Assembly (NCBI GenBank): GCA_025667525.1
Contig: CM046876.1
Span: 81,819,512 to 81,883,511, forward strand
Length of the DNA: 64,000 bases
Source of the DNA: Glebionis coronaria
Lineage: Eukaryota > Streptophyta > Magnoliopsida > Asterales > Asteraceae
Reading direction: 5' to 3'
The translations under genes were made by a program, and so were the position numbers. This document shows positions 1 to 11,589 of this stretch, piece after piece. The notes beneath the pieces are model-generated. The model was given only the letters and a program-made list of their open reading frames with translations. It was not told the DNA's origin and did not search any database. Each line of letters starts with the position of its first letter. Position 1 is the stretch's first letter.

Positions 1-637
1 ATTACCAACGGTGGTAACACTTCGAGTGCCTTCGCGGCCACGGGAAATTACAACCAAAACGGTCAAGTTTCCCGCTCTAATCAAATGACTCCACCGGGTT
101 TTGGTTCAAATCAAAATGCTAACAACAACTATCGCAACAATCAAGTTGGTTTCAAAAACAATTACAACAAGGAAAACTATGGGAATCAAGGGGCTAATAA
201 TCAAGTTTCAAACAAAAATGATTTTCAAAACAACAACAAAGGTTTGCAAACGTTGAAAGATCTTCCAAGTGAGTTTGTTGAATATGCTAGTGGGAATGAT
301 GCTAGGTTTGACAATATTCAAAGAGAAATCATTAGCCTAAGATCCGAGTTTAAGAACGACTTGAAGAAAGAGTTGAAAAATGAGATAGCTAATGAACTTA
401 AAATCCACACCAACAAGATGGGAGGAAATGTCACTAGGTTGCAACAAAACCAACAAAAATGGAACAAGGTCAACATGAGATTAAACAAGAGATGATTAAG
501 GCCGAGAAAAGGCAAACCGAAGCCGTATTGAGGCAATCTAACTTTGAAGATAAAATCTCATCTATGTTTGAGGCAATAATGTGTAAACCGTCTTCGAGTG
601 GTCTTCCTAGAATACCATATCCAACCCTAAGGGTGAG
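1..637 (+). pseudogene. gag: Athila copy 1 gag, C-terminal part, frameshifted
   Basis: This matches copy 2 gag from 12564 onward: an Asn/Gln-rich linker (many NNN, GNQG), then a Lys/Glu-rich coiled-coil-like stretch. Gag packages the RNA in the cytoplasmic particle. The frame is open from 85 to about 456. One A is missing from the A-run near 456 compared with copy 2, which shifts the frame. A second 1-base loss near 609 restores the frame just before the pol region. The N-terminal two thirds lie outside the window. The protein cannot be read through as it stands. Confidence 0.85.
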
Positions 638-2680
638 ATGAAAGTGATTACCACACGTAGTGGTAAGACACTTAAGGAACCGACTCCTCAACCAATTGCT
701 CCTACGGAGGAAGCAATTGAGGAAGAACCCGAGGTGGTGGTCCAAAAGGAGCATGTCCCAATCCCACGAAGTACCGCTCATGCCACACCTACGGTTGACC
801 CATTACCATCATTGGAACCCGAGATTCCAAAGGCTATGCCTACTATGCCTCAACCCACACCACCTTTGCCCTATCCATCGAGACTTAGGAAGGAGAAACG
901 TCAAGAGCGCGACAATTATCAATTTGAGCTTTTTATGAAAATGTTTCGTGATTTGCACTTTAATGTGAGTTTCGCCGATGCTTTTGTCATGATGCCTCGA
1001 TTTGCCGCTAACTTCAAGAGTATGTTGAACAACAAGGAGAAATTGCACCAATTGTCTAGTTGTTCGTCGGTTTATCTTAATCGCATACCTCAAAAAGTCG
1101 GTGATCCCGGTAAATTCTTGATTCCTTGTGCAATCCAAGATATGGAGGAATGCTTCGCCTTGGCCGATCTTGGTGCTAGCATTAACTTGATGCCACTTGC
1201 AATCTTCAAGTCGCTCAATCTTCCTAATCTTACTCCTTCACTAATGTGTATCGAGTTGCCCGACCATTCCACGATTCCCGCATGTGGTTTGGCGGAAGAC
1301 GTTTTTGTGAAAGTGGGGAAGTTCTACTATCCCTTAGACTTTATCGTTGTTGATATCCCCACGGATCCTCAAGTTCCTCTCATTTTAGGTCGTTCGTTTT
1401 TAGATACGTCTATGGCTTTGATCGATGTTCATGCTAGAAAGATCACCTTACGTTTCAACGACGAGGAACTTGTTATAAACGTAACTCAAAACTCTCAAAT
1501 TTCTCATGTTTATTCCGTTGCAACCATAAACCTCGTTGATATGATTGACGTGGTTTGCGAGGAATTTTCACAAGAAGTTCTAGGTTTTGGTGATGAAGAA
1601 ACTAGTGGCAATCCCACTATGTTAGATCCAATTCTTGATAATTCGACACCAACCTTCACTCCATTTGAAGGTGGTGGTTTTACGTTGGAAGAATTCGATG
1701 TTCCACGTACTTGTGACGAAGACCTCGACAACGATGAGGACTTCTCGATTATCAAGGATTTTCTTAACGATTTCCCACTACCTCCACCCGAGGAGGTTAT
1801 GAGTATCGAGCCCAAATCTTCGCTTGAGGAACCACCTATTCTCGAGTTGAAAGATTTACCTCCTCACCTCGAATATGTCTATTTGGAGGAGGACGGCAAG
1901 TTTCCGGTTATTATTGCGAAGGAACTTTCGAATTATGAAAAAACCGCACTTGTCGATGTTCTAAAGGACCACAAGAGGTCAATTGCGTGGAAGTTATCCG
2001 ACATTAAGGGAATCGATCCCAAGTTTTGTACCCACAAAATCTTAATGGAGGAGGATTTCAAGCCCACAATCCAAAGTCAAAGGAGGGTGAACCCCAAAAT
2101 TCATGACGTCATCAAAAAGGAGGTCCTTAAACCCCTTGACGCGGGAATGATTTACCCTATTTCCGATAGCCCTTGGGTGAGTCCTATTCATTGTGTCCCT
2201 AAAAAGGAAGGGATGACCGTTGTGGCAAACGATGCCAACGAGTTGATTCCCACTAGACTCGTGACCGGATGGAGAGTGTGCATTGACTATCGTAAGTTGA
2301 ATGAAGCCACTCGAAAAGACCATTTTCCCTTGCCCTTCATGGACCAAATGTTGGAGCGTCTTGCGGAAAACGATTTCTATTGCTTTCTAGATGGTTTTTC
2401 CGGTTACTTCCAAATTCCCATCGATCCACGTGATCAAGAAAAAACTACGTTTACGTGTCCATATGGAACGTTTGCCTATTGTAGAATGCCATTCGGACTT
2501 TGTAATGCACCGAGAACCTTCCAAAGGTGCATGATGGCTATTTTTCATGATATGATCGAGAAGACGATGGAAGTCTTCATGGATGACTTTTCCGTGTTTG
2601 GTAATTCGTTCACTTCGTGTTTGTCTAACCTTGAGAGAATGTTAAAACGTTGTGAGGAAACCAACCTTGTGCTCAATTAG
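638..2680 (+). pseudogene. pol: Athila copy 1 gag end, protease and N-terminal reverse transcriptase, stopped early
   Basis: This is a 680-codon open stretch. It starts in the Pro/Glu-rich gag tail (TTRSGKT, then PPLPYPSR), passes the retropepsin-like protease (catalytic Asp near residue 177 in ADLGASINLMP, and LGRSFLDT about 80 residues later), and enters reverse transcriptase (DYRKLNEAT near 550, FMDD active site near 648). It ends at a TAG (2678-2680) where copy 3 has Trp in the same context (LVLNW), so one G-to-A change explains the stop. The first Met is not a real start, because gag and pol are one frame in the family. The function, processing of Gag-Pol and cDNA synthesis, is lost here. 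Confidence 0.9.
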
Positions 2681-3329
2681 GAAAAATGTCATTTTATGGT
2701 TAAGAGTGGAATCGTCTTAGGGCACAAGGTCTCGAAAGCGGGGATTGAGGTAGATCAAGCTAAGGTAGACGTCATCGCCAAATTACCTCATCCCAAAACA
2801 ATCAAGGGAGTTAGGAGTTTCCTAGGCCACGCGGGCTTTTATCGTCGATTCATCAAGGATTTTTCAAAGATCTCTCGACCCATTACACATCTTCTTGAAA
2901 AAGAGGCACGTTTTGTCTTTGACGAAGATTGTGTACGAGCCTTTGAAATCCTTAAGAGGAAACTTACCGAAGCTCCCATTCTTGTTGCTCCCAATTGGAA
3001 CCTCCCCTTTGAGCTCATGTGTAATGCTAGTGATTACACCATTGGGGCCGTTTTGGGGCAACGTCATGATAAGCACTTCTTGCCTATTCACTATGCTAGC
3101 AAGACGATGACCGAGGCTCAACTAAACTACACTACAACAAAAAAGGAGTTCCTTGCCGTGGTGTATGAATTTGAGAAGTTCCGACCTTATCTCGTCTTAG
3201 CTAAATGCATAGTGTATACGGACCATTCGGCTATTAAGTATCTCATGGCAAAGCAAGATGCTAAGCCTAGATTATTTCGTTGGATTCTCCTCCTTCAAGA
3301 ATTTGATCACACCATCGTTGACAAAAAAA
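2681..3329 (+). pseudogene. pol: Athila copy 1 reverse transcriptase C-terminus and RNase H
   Basis: The frame is the same as the upstream RT piece, separated only by the TAG at 2678-2680. It encodes the RT thumb/connection ([24 protein letters not shown]) and then the gypsy RNase H region ([26 protein letters not shown]). RNase H normally degrades the RNA strand during cDNA synthesis. One substitution is visible: Asn replaces the Asp that copy 3 has in CDASDY, at what should be a catalytic position. The frame is lost at an A7 run (3323-3329), where the gypsy linker to integrase should continue (KKGAENL is readable one frame over). Confidence 0.88.
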
Positions 3330-4753
3330 GGAGCCGAGAATCTAGCGACCGATCATCTTTCTCGTTTGGAAGATCCTCACCAAAGTGTTTACGAGCCCAA
3401 GGAAATTACCAAAACATTTCCGCTCGAGACACTTGGTGTTGTGAATTTTAAGCTTGATTCCTCCACCCCATGGTTTGCGGACTTTGCAAATTACCATGCG
3501 GGTAACTTCATCGTTAAGGGTATGACAACTCAAGAAAAACGAAAATTCTTTCGTGACGTCAAGTTCTAATTTTGGAACGACCCTTACTTGTTTCGAACAT
3601 GTGCGGATCAAATCATCAGACGTTGTGTATTTGGCACCGAAGCTTCTAACATCCTTAGAGCTTGCCACGAGGGACCCACGGGTGGTCACCACGGTGCTAA
3701 TCTCACGGCTAAGAAGGTGTTTGATGCCGGCTTCTTTTGGCCTACTATTTACCGAGATGCACAAGATCTTGTGAAGTCGTGTGATGCATGCCAACGACAA
3801 GGAAAAGCCTCACAAAAAGATGAAATGCCACAAAATGTCATCCAAGTGTGTAAGATCTTTGACGTTTGGGGTATAGACTTTATGGGGCCGTTCCCAGCAT
3901 CTCGTGGTAATAAGTACATTCTCATTGCGGTTGACTACCTATCTAAGTGGGTGGAGGCCAAGGCCTTTCCCACCAATGATGCTCGTGTGGTAGTCAAGTT
4001 TTTGAAAAGCTTGTTTTCTCGGTTTGGAACCCCTCGTGCTATAAGCGATCGTGGAACCCATTTTTGTAACGACCAATTCGAAAGGGTCCTAAGGAAATAT
4101 GGGGTTACACATCAGCTTTCTACGGCTTATCACCCACAAACGAGTGGACAAGTCGAGGTTTCAAACCGAGCGTTGAAGAGGATCTTGGAGACATCCGTTG
4201 GGGAAAATCGACAATTGTGGTCGGATAAATTAGACGATGCTTTATGGGCCTTTAGGACCGCTCATAAGACACCCATTGGGTGCACTCCCTATAAGCTTGT
4301 GTATGGAAAGAATTGTCATTTGCATATCGAGTTAGAACACAAGGCTTATTGGGCCCTAAAGCATTGTAATGATGATATGGAGACCGCGGGAAAACACCGG
4401 AAAATGCAATTGAATGAATTAGATGAATTGAGGGATATTGCTTATGAAAATTCATTGATTTACAAAGAAAAAACTAAAAAGTTGCATGATTCTAAAATTA
4501 AAAACCGGGTTTTTAACATTGGGATCAAGTTTTGCTTTTTAATTCAAGATTAAAAATCTTTTCCGGTAAGTTGAAATCCCGTTGGTCCGGTCCATTCACC
4601 GTGACTTAAGTGTTTCCGTATGGGACCATCGAGCTAGCTCAAGATGATGGTCCTAACTTCAAGGTGAATGGATATAGGTTGAAGCACTACTTTGGCGGGG
4701 AAGTTCCATCCTTGAACTACCTCGACCAAATTACTTTCCCCAATGATAATTAG
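3330..4753 (+). pseudogene. pol: Athila copy 1 integrase, several lesions
   Basis: The integrase frame opens after the A7 run ([14 protein letters not shown]), meets an in-frame TAA at 3567-3569, then runs to about 4520. Visible parts are the HHCC zinc-binding region ([11 protein letters not shown] ... CDACQR), the DDE core (first Asp in DFMGPF, second in SDRGTHF, Glu in [11 protein letters not shown]) and the Athila-typical GKNCHL. One codon is missing before SDRGTHF relative to copy 3 (AISD against AIISD). One base is lost near 4522 and one gained near 4606, so the C-terminal tail to TAG 4751-4753 is frameshifted. Integrase would insert the cDNA in the nucleus; this copy cannot make it. The TAA is shared with copy 3 (62198-62200). 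Confidence 0.9.
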
Positions 4754-6581
4754 TATTGAGGGGATCGAGTCGAGCTCATGACTCGGTAATCAAAAACGAG
4801 GAGCCTCGCGAGGGAGTCCCATGCTTATCCTATGTACATATTATCGCTTTCTAATGTAGTTAACGTATGGGGATTTGTGCCCTTCCAACCTTTGTTCCGT
4901 GGTTGTTAATGAATTGTGGACTTTAGATGATCATGATCTTCACGATTAGAGCCTCTCGTGTTCGTTTTATGGGAACACTCGATCGTTTGCTTTGAAGACT
5001 TTCTCAATATCCATGATATATCCTTTTGATATTCGAACCTTAGGTTATTAGCACACTTCATAAACGGCTATTAATTTATTGGTTACACCCTTTCAATGCT
5101 AGATTAGGCATTCGACTACGTCTCTAGTATGGGGGTGTTTGCACCCCTAGACTCGAAACATTGGGGACAATGTTTAACTTTAGTATGGGGGGGGGGGGGG
5201 GGTGAATAGATACTTGCCTTGCTAAACCTTCACGCTTTCCAAAGTTTATCCTTTTGTTTATCGTTTTGTTGCAAAATAAGGCTAAAAATGGCCAAATTTT
5301 AAATTTTTCTCATATTTTATAAGTGTTTAAGACACAAATGTAGGTTTTCTGATGGCGAGAATAAGAGTAATTTTTGACTCGACCGTGCGTGTTGAGCACT
5401 TAGCTTTAATTCCTTAACTACACATTAGGCTAAGTCTCTTAAATGAGGACGAGAAATGATAGGGTTAATTATAAGTTACTATGCTAAACATAGAGTACTC
5501 TTATTCTTTCAAAAACTCATGTGTTCTCGTTGTTTGCTTATTCTCCCTTCGCATGTATATATTTTTTGCTTAATAAATATTGACTTAGCGGTTTAGTTAG
5601 GATTGTTGGGTTTCTAGTCTTTTCTAGTAGCTTCCGTGTAATTAAATTGGGAAGACATTAAGGTATCGTCAGCGTCACGGTTTTGAAGTATTGACACCCC
5701 AATAATCAAAAGCTTCACCCAATAATAAGATTTCAAGTGCTCACCTAAATCAAGCAAACAATTTGAAGCCCCACAAGGCCGAAAAATCTATGCAAAATTG
5801 AAAGTGAATCAAGCCTTAATCTTCGAAGCTTTAAAGATCCAAAATTCGCCTTAGCGTGAGGATATACGTCTTTGGCTAATAAAACCACCGATGAGGCGGA
5901 TAATAAAAGGCAAGGCAAGACCGAAGTCATAATAAAAGCTTCATGGCGAAGTTGAATAAAAGATGGAGGTAAACCAAAGATAATAAGGCCCTTCCGTTAG
6001 GGGGCGTATAAAAGTCTTGGTAATAAGTCTCATGTTCAAAACCGTTATAAAACCGTGTTTATCGATTCTTCTTGTCAACTTAATTTTTTGACATCGTTGT
6101 CTATTAGGAGGGGTTATTGATTTGATGGTCTTAGTTACACCGTTAGGACTCTAATTTTAGACCTAAAATCTCTATTATCGCATAAGTCAAACAATGTATC
6201 CTCGTGAAACATTCAAGACAAAATAAAATATAAGAGATACAACTTAGGAATAATGGGAGGATAAGTACGTGATTAGGGCATATGAGTAGTGGTAGCATTA
6301 CTAACTTATAACGACAATGATCTCGTTGCACGCTTAGCATGGAATTGGGGTGAAAATCGAGGACGATGAAATTATTTCTAACGAAGCATTCACGTGTTCT
6401 TATTCTATGAACCTAAACGTCCCATTTTGCGATGAAAATCATACATTATGTCTAAAACGCATGTAGTAGTAGCAATAGAAGTAGTGTAGCTAGTTTATCG
6501 TTCAATAAAGTGAATAAAAATGAATTTTGGAGATGCTACGATACTTTATTCTAGCATTACGTGAGGGCACGACAATGGTTT
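4754..6581 (+). other. Athila copy 1 non-coding 3' region, no env-like ORF
   Basis: Between the end of integrase and the 3' LTR there are ~1.8 kb without a convincing ORF. Many Athila elements have an env-like ORF here; none is visible, not even as a clear remnant. The stretch contains two extra purine tracts preceded by AGTAT (near 5126-5135 and 5182-5202, the second with 16 consecutive G) that resemble the polypurine tract at the LTR border. Confidence 0.7.
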
Positions 6582-6593
6582 AGTATGGGGGAG
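6582..6593 (+). promoter_or_regulatory. Polypurine tract of Athila copy 1
   Basis: AGTATGGGGGAG lies directly against the LTR start (TGATGAGAC). It is the expected plus-strand primer for cDNA synthesis. Confidence 0.8.
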
Positions 6594-9500
6594 TGATGAG
6601 ACTGCTTTTATACATAGTCTCATCTTCCAAATAGGGCTTAAAATACATTAAATATCATTAAAATACCCATATATATGTTTGTGTTTGTTGCTTGTGTATT
6701 TTAGGTACGGATATTGAGAAAATGACAAAAGATCACAAGAATCATGCAAAAACGAACACGGGAAACGAAGCCGCACAATGAACCAAGCCCTAATGAAGAC
6801 TTTCCCAAGATCAACCCTTGAAGATTTGAAGAATTATGAAGAAGGGTCCTCCAATATGGAAGAATTGACATTTTATACCCTTGTATCCTCATAATTACAA
6901 GTTTGGTCCCTAAAGTTTGTCAAAAATTACAAAAAAGGGCCCTTCACTTTGAAGATTTGGCAAGTTTAGCCCCTCAACAAAGCTAAATTGTCAACCAATA
7001 TCCTCCACAAAGTCAAACATATCATGAAGTCCTTCAAAGTTCAAGAAATTACAAGTTTGTTCCTTTGAAAATTCCAAAATTACAAAAAGGACCCTTAACT
7101 TTCAACATTTGGCAAAAATGGTCCCTCATCAAATATGACTTGTCAATTTCAGTCCTCCAAAATGCTCATTATACAAGTCAAGACCATAATCATTGAAGAA
7201 AATATCAAATCAGCCCTTGAAGAATTCAAAAATCGCAAGAAATACCCCTGAAAATACTTTGGAAAAGTATTTGGGGCAAAAGTGTGAAAAGTGAAAGTTT
7301 AAATACAAAGGGATGTGAGTTTTGGCCTGTTTTACACAAAGTGGAAAGAATAACAAAAACAAGGGGTTTAAATTGGCCAGACACCAAACTTACCTTAACC
7401 AACCCATGGCTGCCACGTAGCCCACTCAATCTTTTCCACCAATCACACCACTCCCTGCCTCCACATCAGATCCCACTCACCCTAATTAGTTTATTAACCA
7501 AACCTTGGCGCCTTAACACATTTTTAAAAATTAATCACCCCTAATCTGGATTAAACGTAGCACTATTTATCTCAAGAACATAATTGGGTTTTCCTAATTG
7601 TGTTACAATTAAAACCCCATCTGCTCCAGATCCATGATTAAGCATCCCTTAATCATAACCCAACACCTAAAACACATGCTACACCTTTGAGAAGCCCCAC
7701 ATGAGATTCCCCTGCTACACAAAAGGGAGATACTGCCAAAAGCCACCAGCAATCCAACGTTTGAGATAGAAGCTTACTTTTTAAGCTTAATGGGAGCCCT
7801 TGGATACACTCACACATGCCAGCTTCAACAAACAGCCAAAACAAGTCACATGATTCAAGAAGATGCCAAAAATTCTCAAGGGCAAAATTAGGACTTCAGT
7901 AGTTAGGGTTTACACATTTTTTAGCTTTGTAGAACTTGTAAGGCTCTATATAAAGCCATTTAGGCCATAACATGTCAGTTTGCTTTTGATTTTTCCTTGT
8001 TCAAGTTTCTGTAAATCCCATTTCAAGTTTAATGAAATTGTGTTTGAAACATTGAAGAGAAGTCATTGGCCAATCTTTGTTACTGCTTTCTATTGTTATA
8101 TGCTTGTTAGTTTTATAAATTAAAACCTGTTTTCACTTGGAGGTTGCAAAAGTTTGCAATTTTCCTCATTCTTGATATTTTGCTAAGTTCTTGTTCCAAT
8201 CTTGGAATTCTTGGGTTATAGGGCTGATCATAGCATCCTAACTGAGTTTGTTAAGGTGTTGTGAGGCTTATAACTTGGGGATAATCAAGTGTGGGGTAAC
8301 AAGGTTGCATCAATCAAGATTTTTGAAGTTTCTGATTTTTATGTTCTTGTGCTTTAACCTTGTTCAATCTTAGCAGGCTTATTGTGGAAGCTTGTGCTTG
8401 TTCTTGCTAGCACATAAGCTCAAAATTCGTGGGTGTGGATGTACATCCATGAGGTTTGCATACTCAATCTCAAAATCTGCTTAAATTCATGATTTTCGGT
8501 GATATTTGTATGAAACTTGTGTTCTTGTGAATTTTGTGGCTTGTTCTTGCTTGAATCTGTTAATCTTACCTGTTTTAGTGTTAATTGATGCTTGGTTGGC
8601 CTGAAATCTCACTTTGCCTTTGAAAAATTTGATTTGGAAAAGATAAAGGGGTGTTTGGGACTAACTGTTTGTGCTTGTAACTTGTTATTGTGTTAAGGGA
8701 AGTTGGTGTTTATGCTTTGTATCGGATAAATACCTTGTTGAGAGTATTTTACTGCAAGTTTTTGGGTTTGAACACTTGAATCAAACAATCTGCTATATAG
8801 AGTTTGATATTGCCTGTTTTGACCTAGGATTTTGGGAACACTTAGTGTGTATGCATGCTTAGGGCTAAAAGTGGTTTAAACAAAGTTAATATAACCTGTT
8901 TGAAAGATTTGAGGTGTTGAATCTGGCTTAAGTGTCAAATACATCAGCAAAGTAGAAAACTGCATGTGTTAGTGTTCATCAGTAACTTTCATGTGCTTGA
9001 ATCTTGCTTAATTCTTTGAACCATTGCATGAAACCTGTTTAGACTTGCTTATTGGAGTTTATACTAGCTTGTGTATGCATTTGGTTGAATTTGGCTGGCT
9101 GATTATTGCTAAAACTGCTTATTTGTGCTCAACTGCTTATTGTTCATGTCTGTGCAATGTCTGGTGACTAATTGATTAAACTGTATAAATTGGGTGTTAG
9201 TGATTGTGTTATTTTGATTGTGATTGACTCCTTTTGATCCAAAGATCATTTGGGTGCCTTTGTGTAATCTGAATCTCTAAAAAAGTCACTAAAGATAAAA
9301 AGTCAAACAAGTCAAGCAGTGGAAAAAGTTTCCACTACTCAACACTTAAAACTAGCCCCTGCTAGTGTAATTTTGTCATCAGCTTATCAATAAGATATTC
9401 TAGCTTATCCAGACTTGCAACAACTTTTTTTTGTAATAGGTCTTCATTATTGACCCATTTAAGTAGACTGGAGCTTATCAGACTTTGACTTTGACTTTTT

Positions 9501-10841
9501 ACTAGAAAACCAACTACTTTGACTTTTTACATAAGTGCTTATTTGATTTTCCAGCTTATTGAGTGTGCTTATCTGAAAACTCTTTGTTGATTTAGCTTAA
9601 TTAAGCCATTTAAAAGCTTTTGGAACTTGAATCAGCACTTGGGGTGGCCTAGAACTAAAAAACGACTATTTTGTCGTTTTGTGTAGATTGCTTATTGCAT
9701 TTTCAGGCTTATTCCTTGGGTTTATTTCAAATTTCTTTTTTTAGAAGTCTTAGTTAGGTCAAAAGAAGCTTGTGTGTCAAATTTTAACTTATGGCATTGG
9801 CTTATAGCTTAATGGGCCAAAAAGCCCATTAAGAATAAGCTGGTTGTTATAAGTTAGCTTATTTCACATTTTTAGCTTTTGGGCCTTTGGGCCTTTGGAA
9901 TAAGTTGTTTATAATCAAATTTTGAGTCAACCTGTGCTTTTTGGGCTTATTTTGAACAATTTTTGTTATTGGGCCCAAATTTGGCCCAATAGTGTACTGT
10001 TTTGAGTTTAGCGCATTTTCTAGGCCCAATAGGGGTATTTAGGTAATTTCACTTTCATTTCTGAGTTATTTAGGTTAAATTAAGCTAGTTTGCAAGTTTT
10101 TAGAATTTTTTATGATTTTTGGATTTTTAATATTATTTTATTATTATTTTTATATTAAAAACTAAAAGTCTGATTTTCTAAGTTTTTACATTTTTCCTAG
10201 GTTCTAAACACTTAATTAAGATTTTTGCAACTTTCCAAATATTTTTAGAGTCTTTTAATTATTTTCTAGAATTAATTTAAGTTTTAATTAATTTTAGTAG
10301 TTTTTAATTGTTTAAAAATAGTTTTTATTGATTTTAAAATTTTGAAAAATAGTTTTTAGCTTAATTAGAGTATTTTTGAGGTTTACAAACTTTAAAATCT
10401 TGTTTAGGGCTTTTTAATAATTAATTCTTCTTTTTAGGGCTTTAATTAGCATTAAAAAGTCATTATCTAATTAATTAAAAGGTTTTTGCAAGTTTTGATT
10501 TTTTTGTAAACTCTTAGAATATAATTGTGGATTTTTGGTAATTTTTAGGAATTTTTAGGGTAAAATTTTAATTTTGGTACTTTTTACGACTTTACGTGTA
10601 CACCTTTTTCGACTTAGTTTAATCCGTCTTTGTAACCGTCATTCTCTTCTAATCTCCTTTCTATCTTTCTTTCTCAAAAATATAATCACAAATCTAATCC
10701 ATATCATTACACACACAACACACTAGCCTCCTTGAGAACGAACTCATTTTAGGGTCATTTACACACGGTTTTCCTAAATCGTCGTGCTTGCTTGCCCTAA
10801 TTGCCATCCTTTTCCTAAAGGGGTAATTTTTACAACTATCA
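6594..10841 (+). repeat. Athila LTR, 4.25 kb, shared by copies 1 and 2
   Basis: It starts TGATGAGAC after the polypurine tract and ends AACTATCA three bases before the primer site, giving TG...CA ends. It is collinear with the copy 3 LTR (46138-49892) over its length, with substantial divergence. A TATA-like box lies at 7946-7955 and AATGAA at 8031-8036, so U3 is ~1.35 kb, R is short and U5 is ~2.8 kb. The ORFs inside (for example 7284-7544 and 8671-8862) are short, not conserved in copy 3, and not genes. A ~155-bp block (from 6893 and again from 7048) is directly repeated. The start could be 6597 instead of 6594. Confidence 0.88.
7946..7955 (+). promoter_or_regulatory. Putative TATA box of Athila LTR
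   Basis: CTATATAAAG lies at the place matching TATAAAAG (47193-47200) in the copy 3 LTR, ~80 bp before a poly(A)-like signal in both. It is likely the start region of genomic RNA, and for this shared LTR would drive copy 2. Confidence 0.55.
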
Positions 10842-10844
10842 TTT

Positions 10845-10862
10845 TGGCACCGCTGCCGAGGA
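10845..10862 (+). promoter_or_regulatory. Primer binding site, tRNA-Asp type (decayed)
   Basis: This 18-mer begins TGGCACCGCTGCCGAGG, three bases after the LTR end. Copy 3 has the less decayed form at 49896. It is complementary to the 3' end of plant tRNA-Asp, allowing three mismatches, two of them G-to-A changes. Confidence 0.85.
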
Positions 10863-11589
10863 GGCGTGTTGTGTTTTGATTGGAATTGTTGTTTTTATAT
10901 ACTAACCATAATTAGTATTTGTATTAGTAGCACTCTACTAATACGTATTATCGGTTTTCGGTTTTTGTGTGAATATTATTACTATATTGTATACGTAGAA
11001 CAATAAATTCACAAGTACTCCAAATACGTGAGAAATCACAACCTTGACTTGGGAGGTCATTACCCAATCATTGTATTCGAATCTCAAACCAAAGAAAAAG
11101 GCAAAAATAGATAACTACTTTCGTGAAGCTTGATCTTGATAATACAAACTATAAGGTGGGTATAAGGCGGATATTATAAAATATATCCTAAGAAAAAAGG
11201 CTCTTAAGTGCTTCACGCCGCCTCGTTTCCCCGCTTGCTTGTGAGTATTTGATTTTGAGAGCTAATCGAGGGTTTTTCCGCCCAAAGTATTACTAAGTAT
11301 CATATATATTTTCTTGGTTTCCATTGATTAAACCCTCTTGAACGTTTTGGTGTTCCACCAACGTTCTAAAGTCATCGAAGGCGTTCACTTCACGTGATCG
11401 TTTTCATTCCTTGAGGCTTCTTTAATCGAGAGATTTGATTAAGGAGGAGATTTGTAGATTTGTGTCTACTTAATACATTCCACAAGATCCAAAAAGGTTA
11501 ATACAATCAAAAACCACAAAAAAATATTGAAAAATACAAAACACCAAAAAGAATCTTCTTTGCTCGTCCCCTCGTTGTACGTGACGTTT
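10863..11589 (+). other. Athila copy 2 5' untranslated leader
   Basis: This is ~730 bp of leader between primer site and gag ATG. It is collinear with 49914-50644 of copy 3. It contains no supported ORF; an in-frame TTG at 11527 extends the gag frame upstream but is not conserved as a start. Confidence 0.7.

Noticed and set aside
4754..6581. Search for an env-like ORF in Athila copy 1
   Set aside because: No frame above ~65 codons and no signal peptide or membrane segment pattern; treated as non-coding.
7284..7544. 86-codon plus-strand ORF
   Set aside because: Inside the Athila U3; the homologous stretch of the copy 3 LTR does not keep the frame.
10845..10862. Possible tRNA gene fragment
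   Set aside because: It is an 18-base primer binding site next to an LTR, with no cloverleaf around it; the same holds for 36496, 43880, 49896 and 63759.
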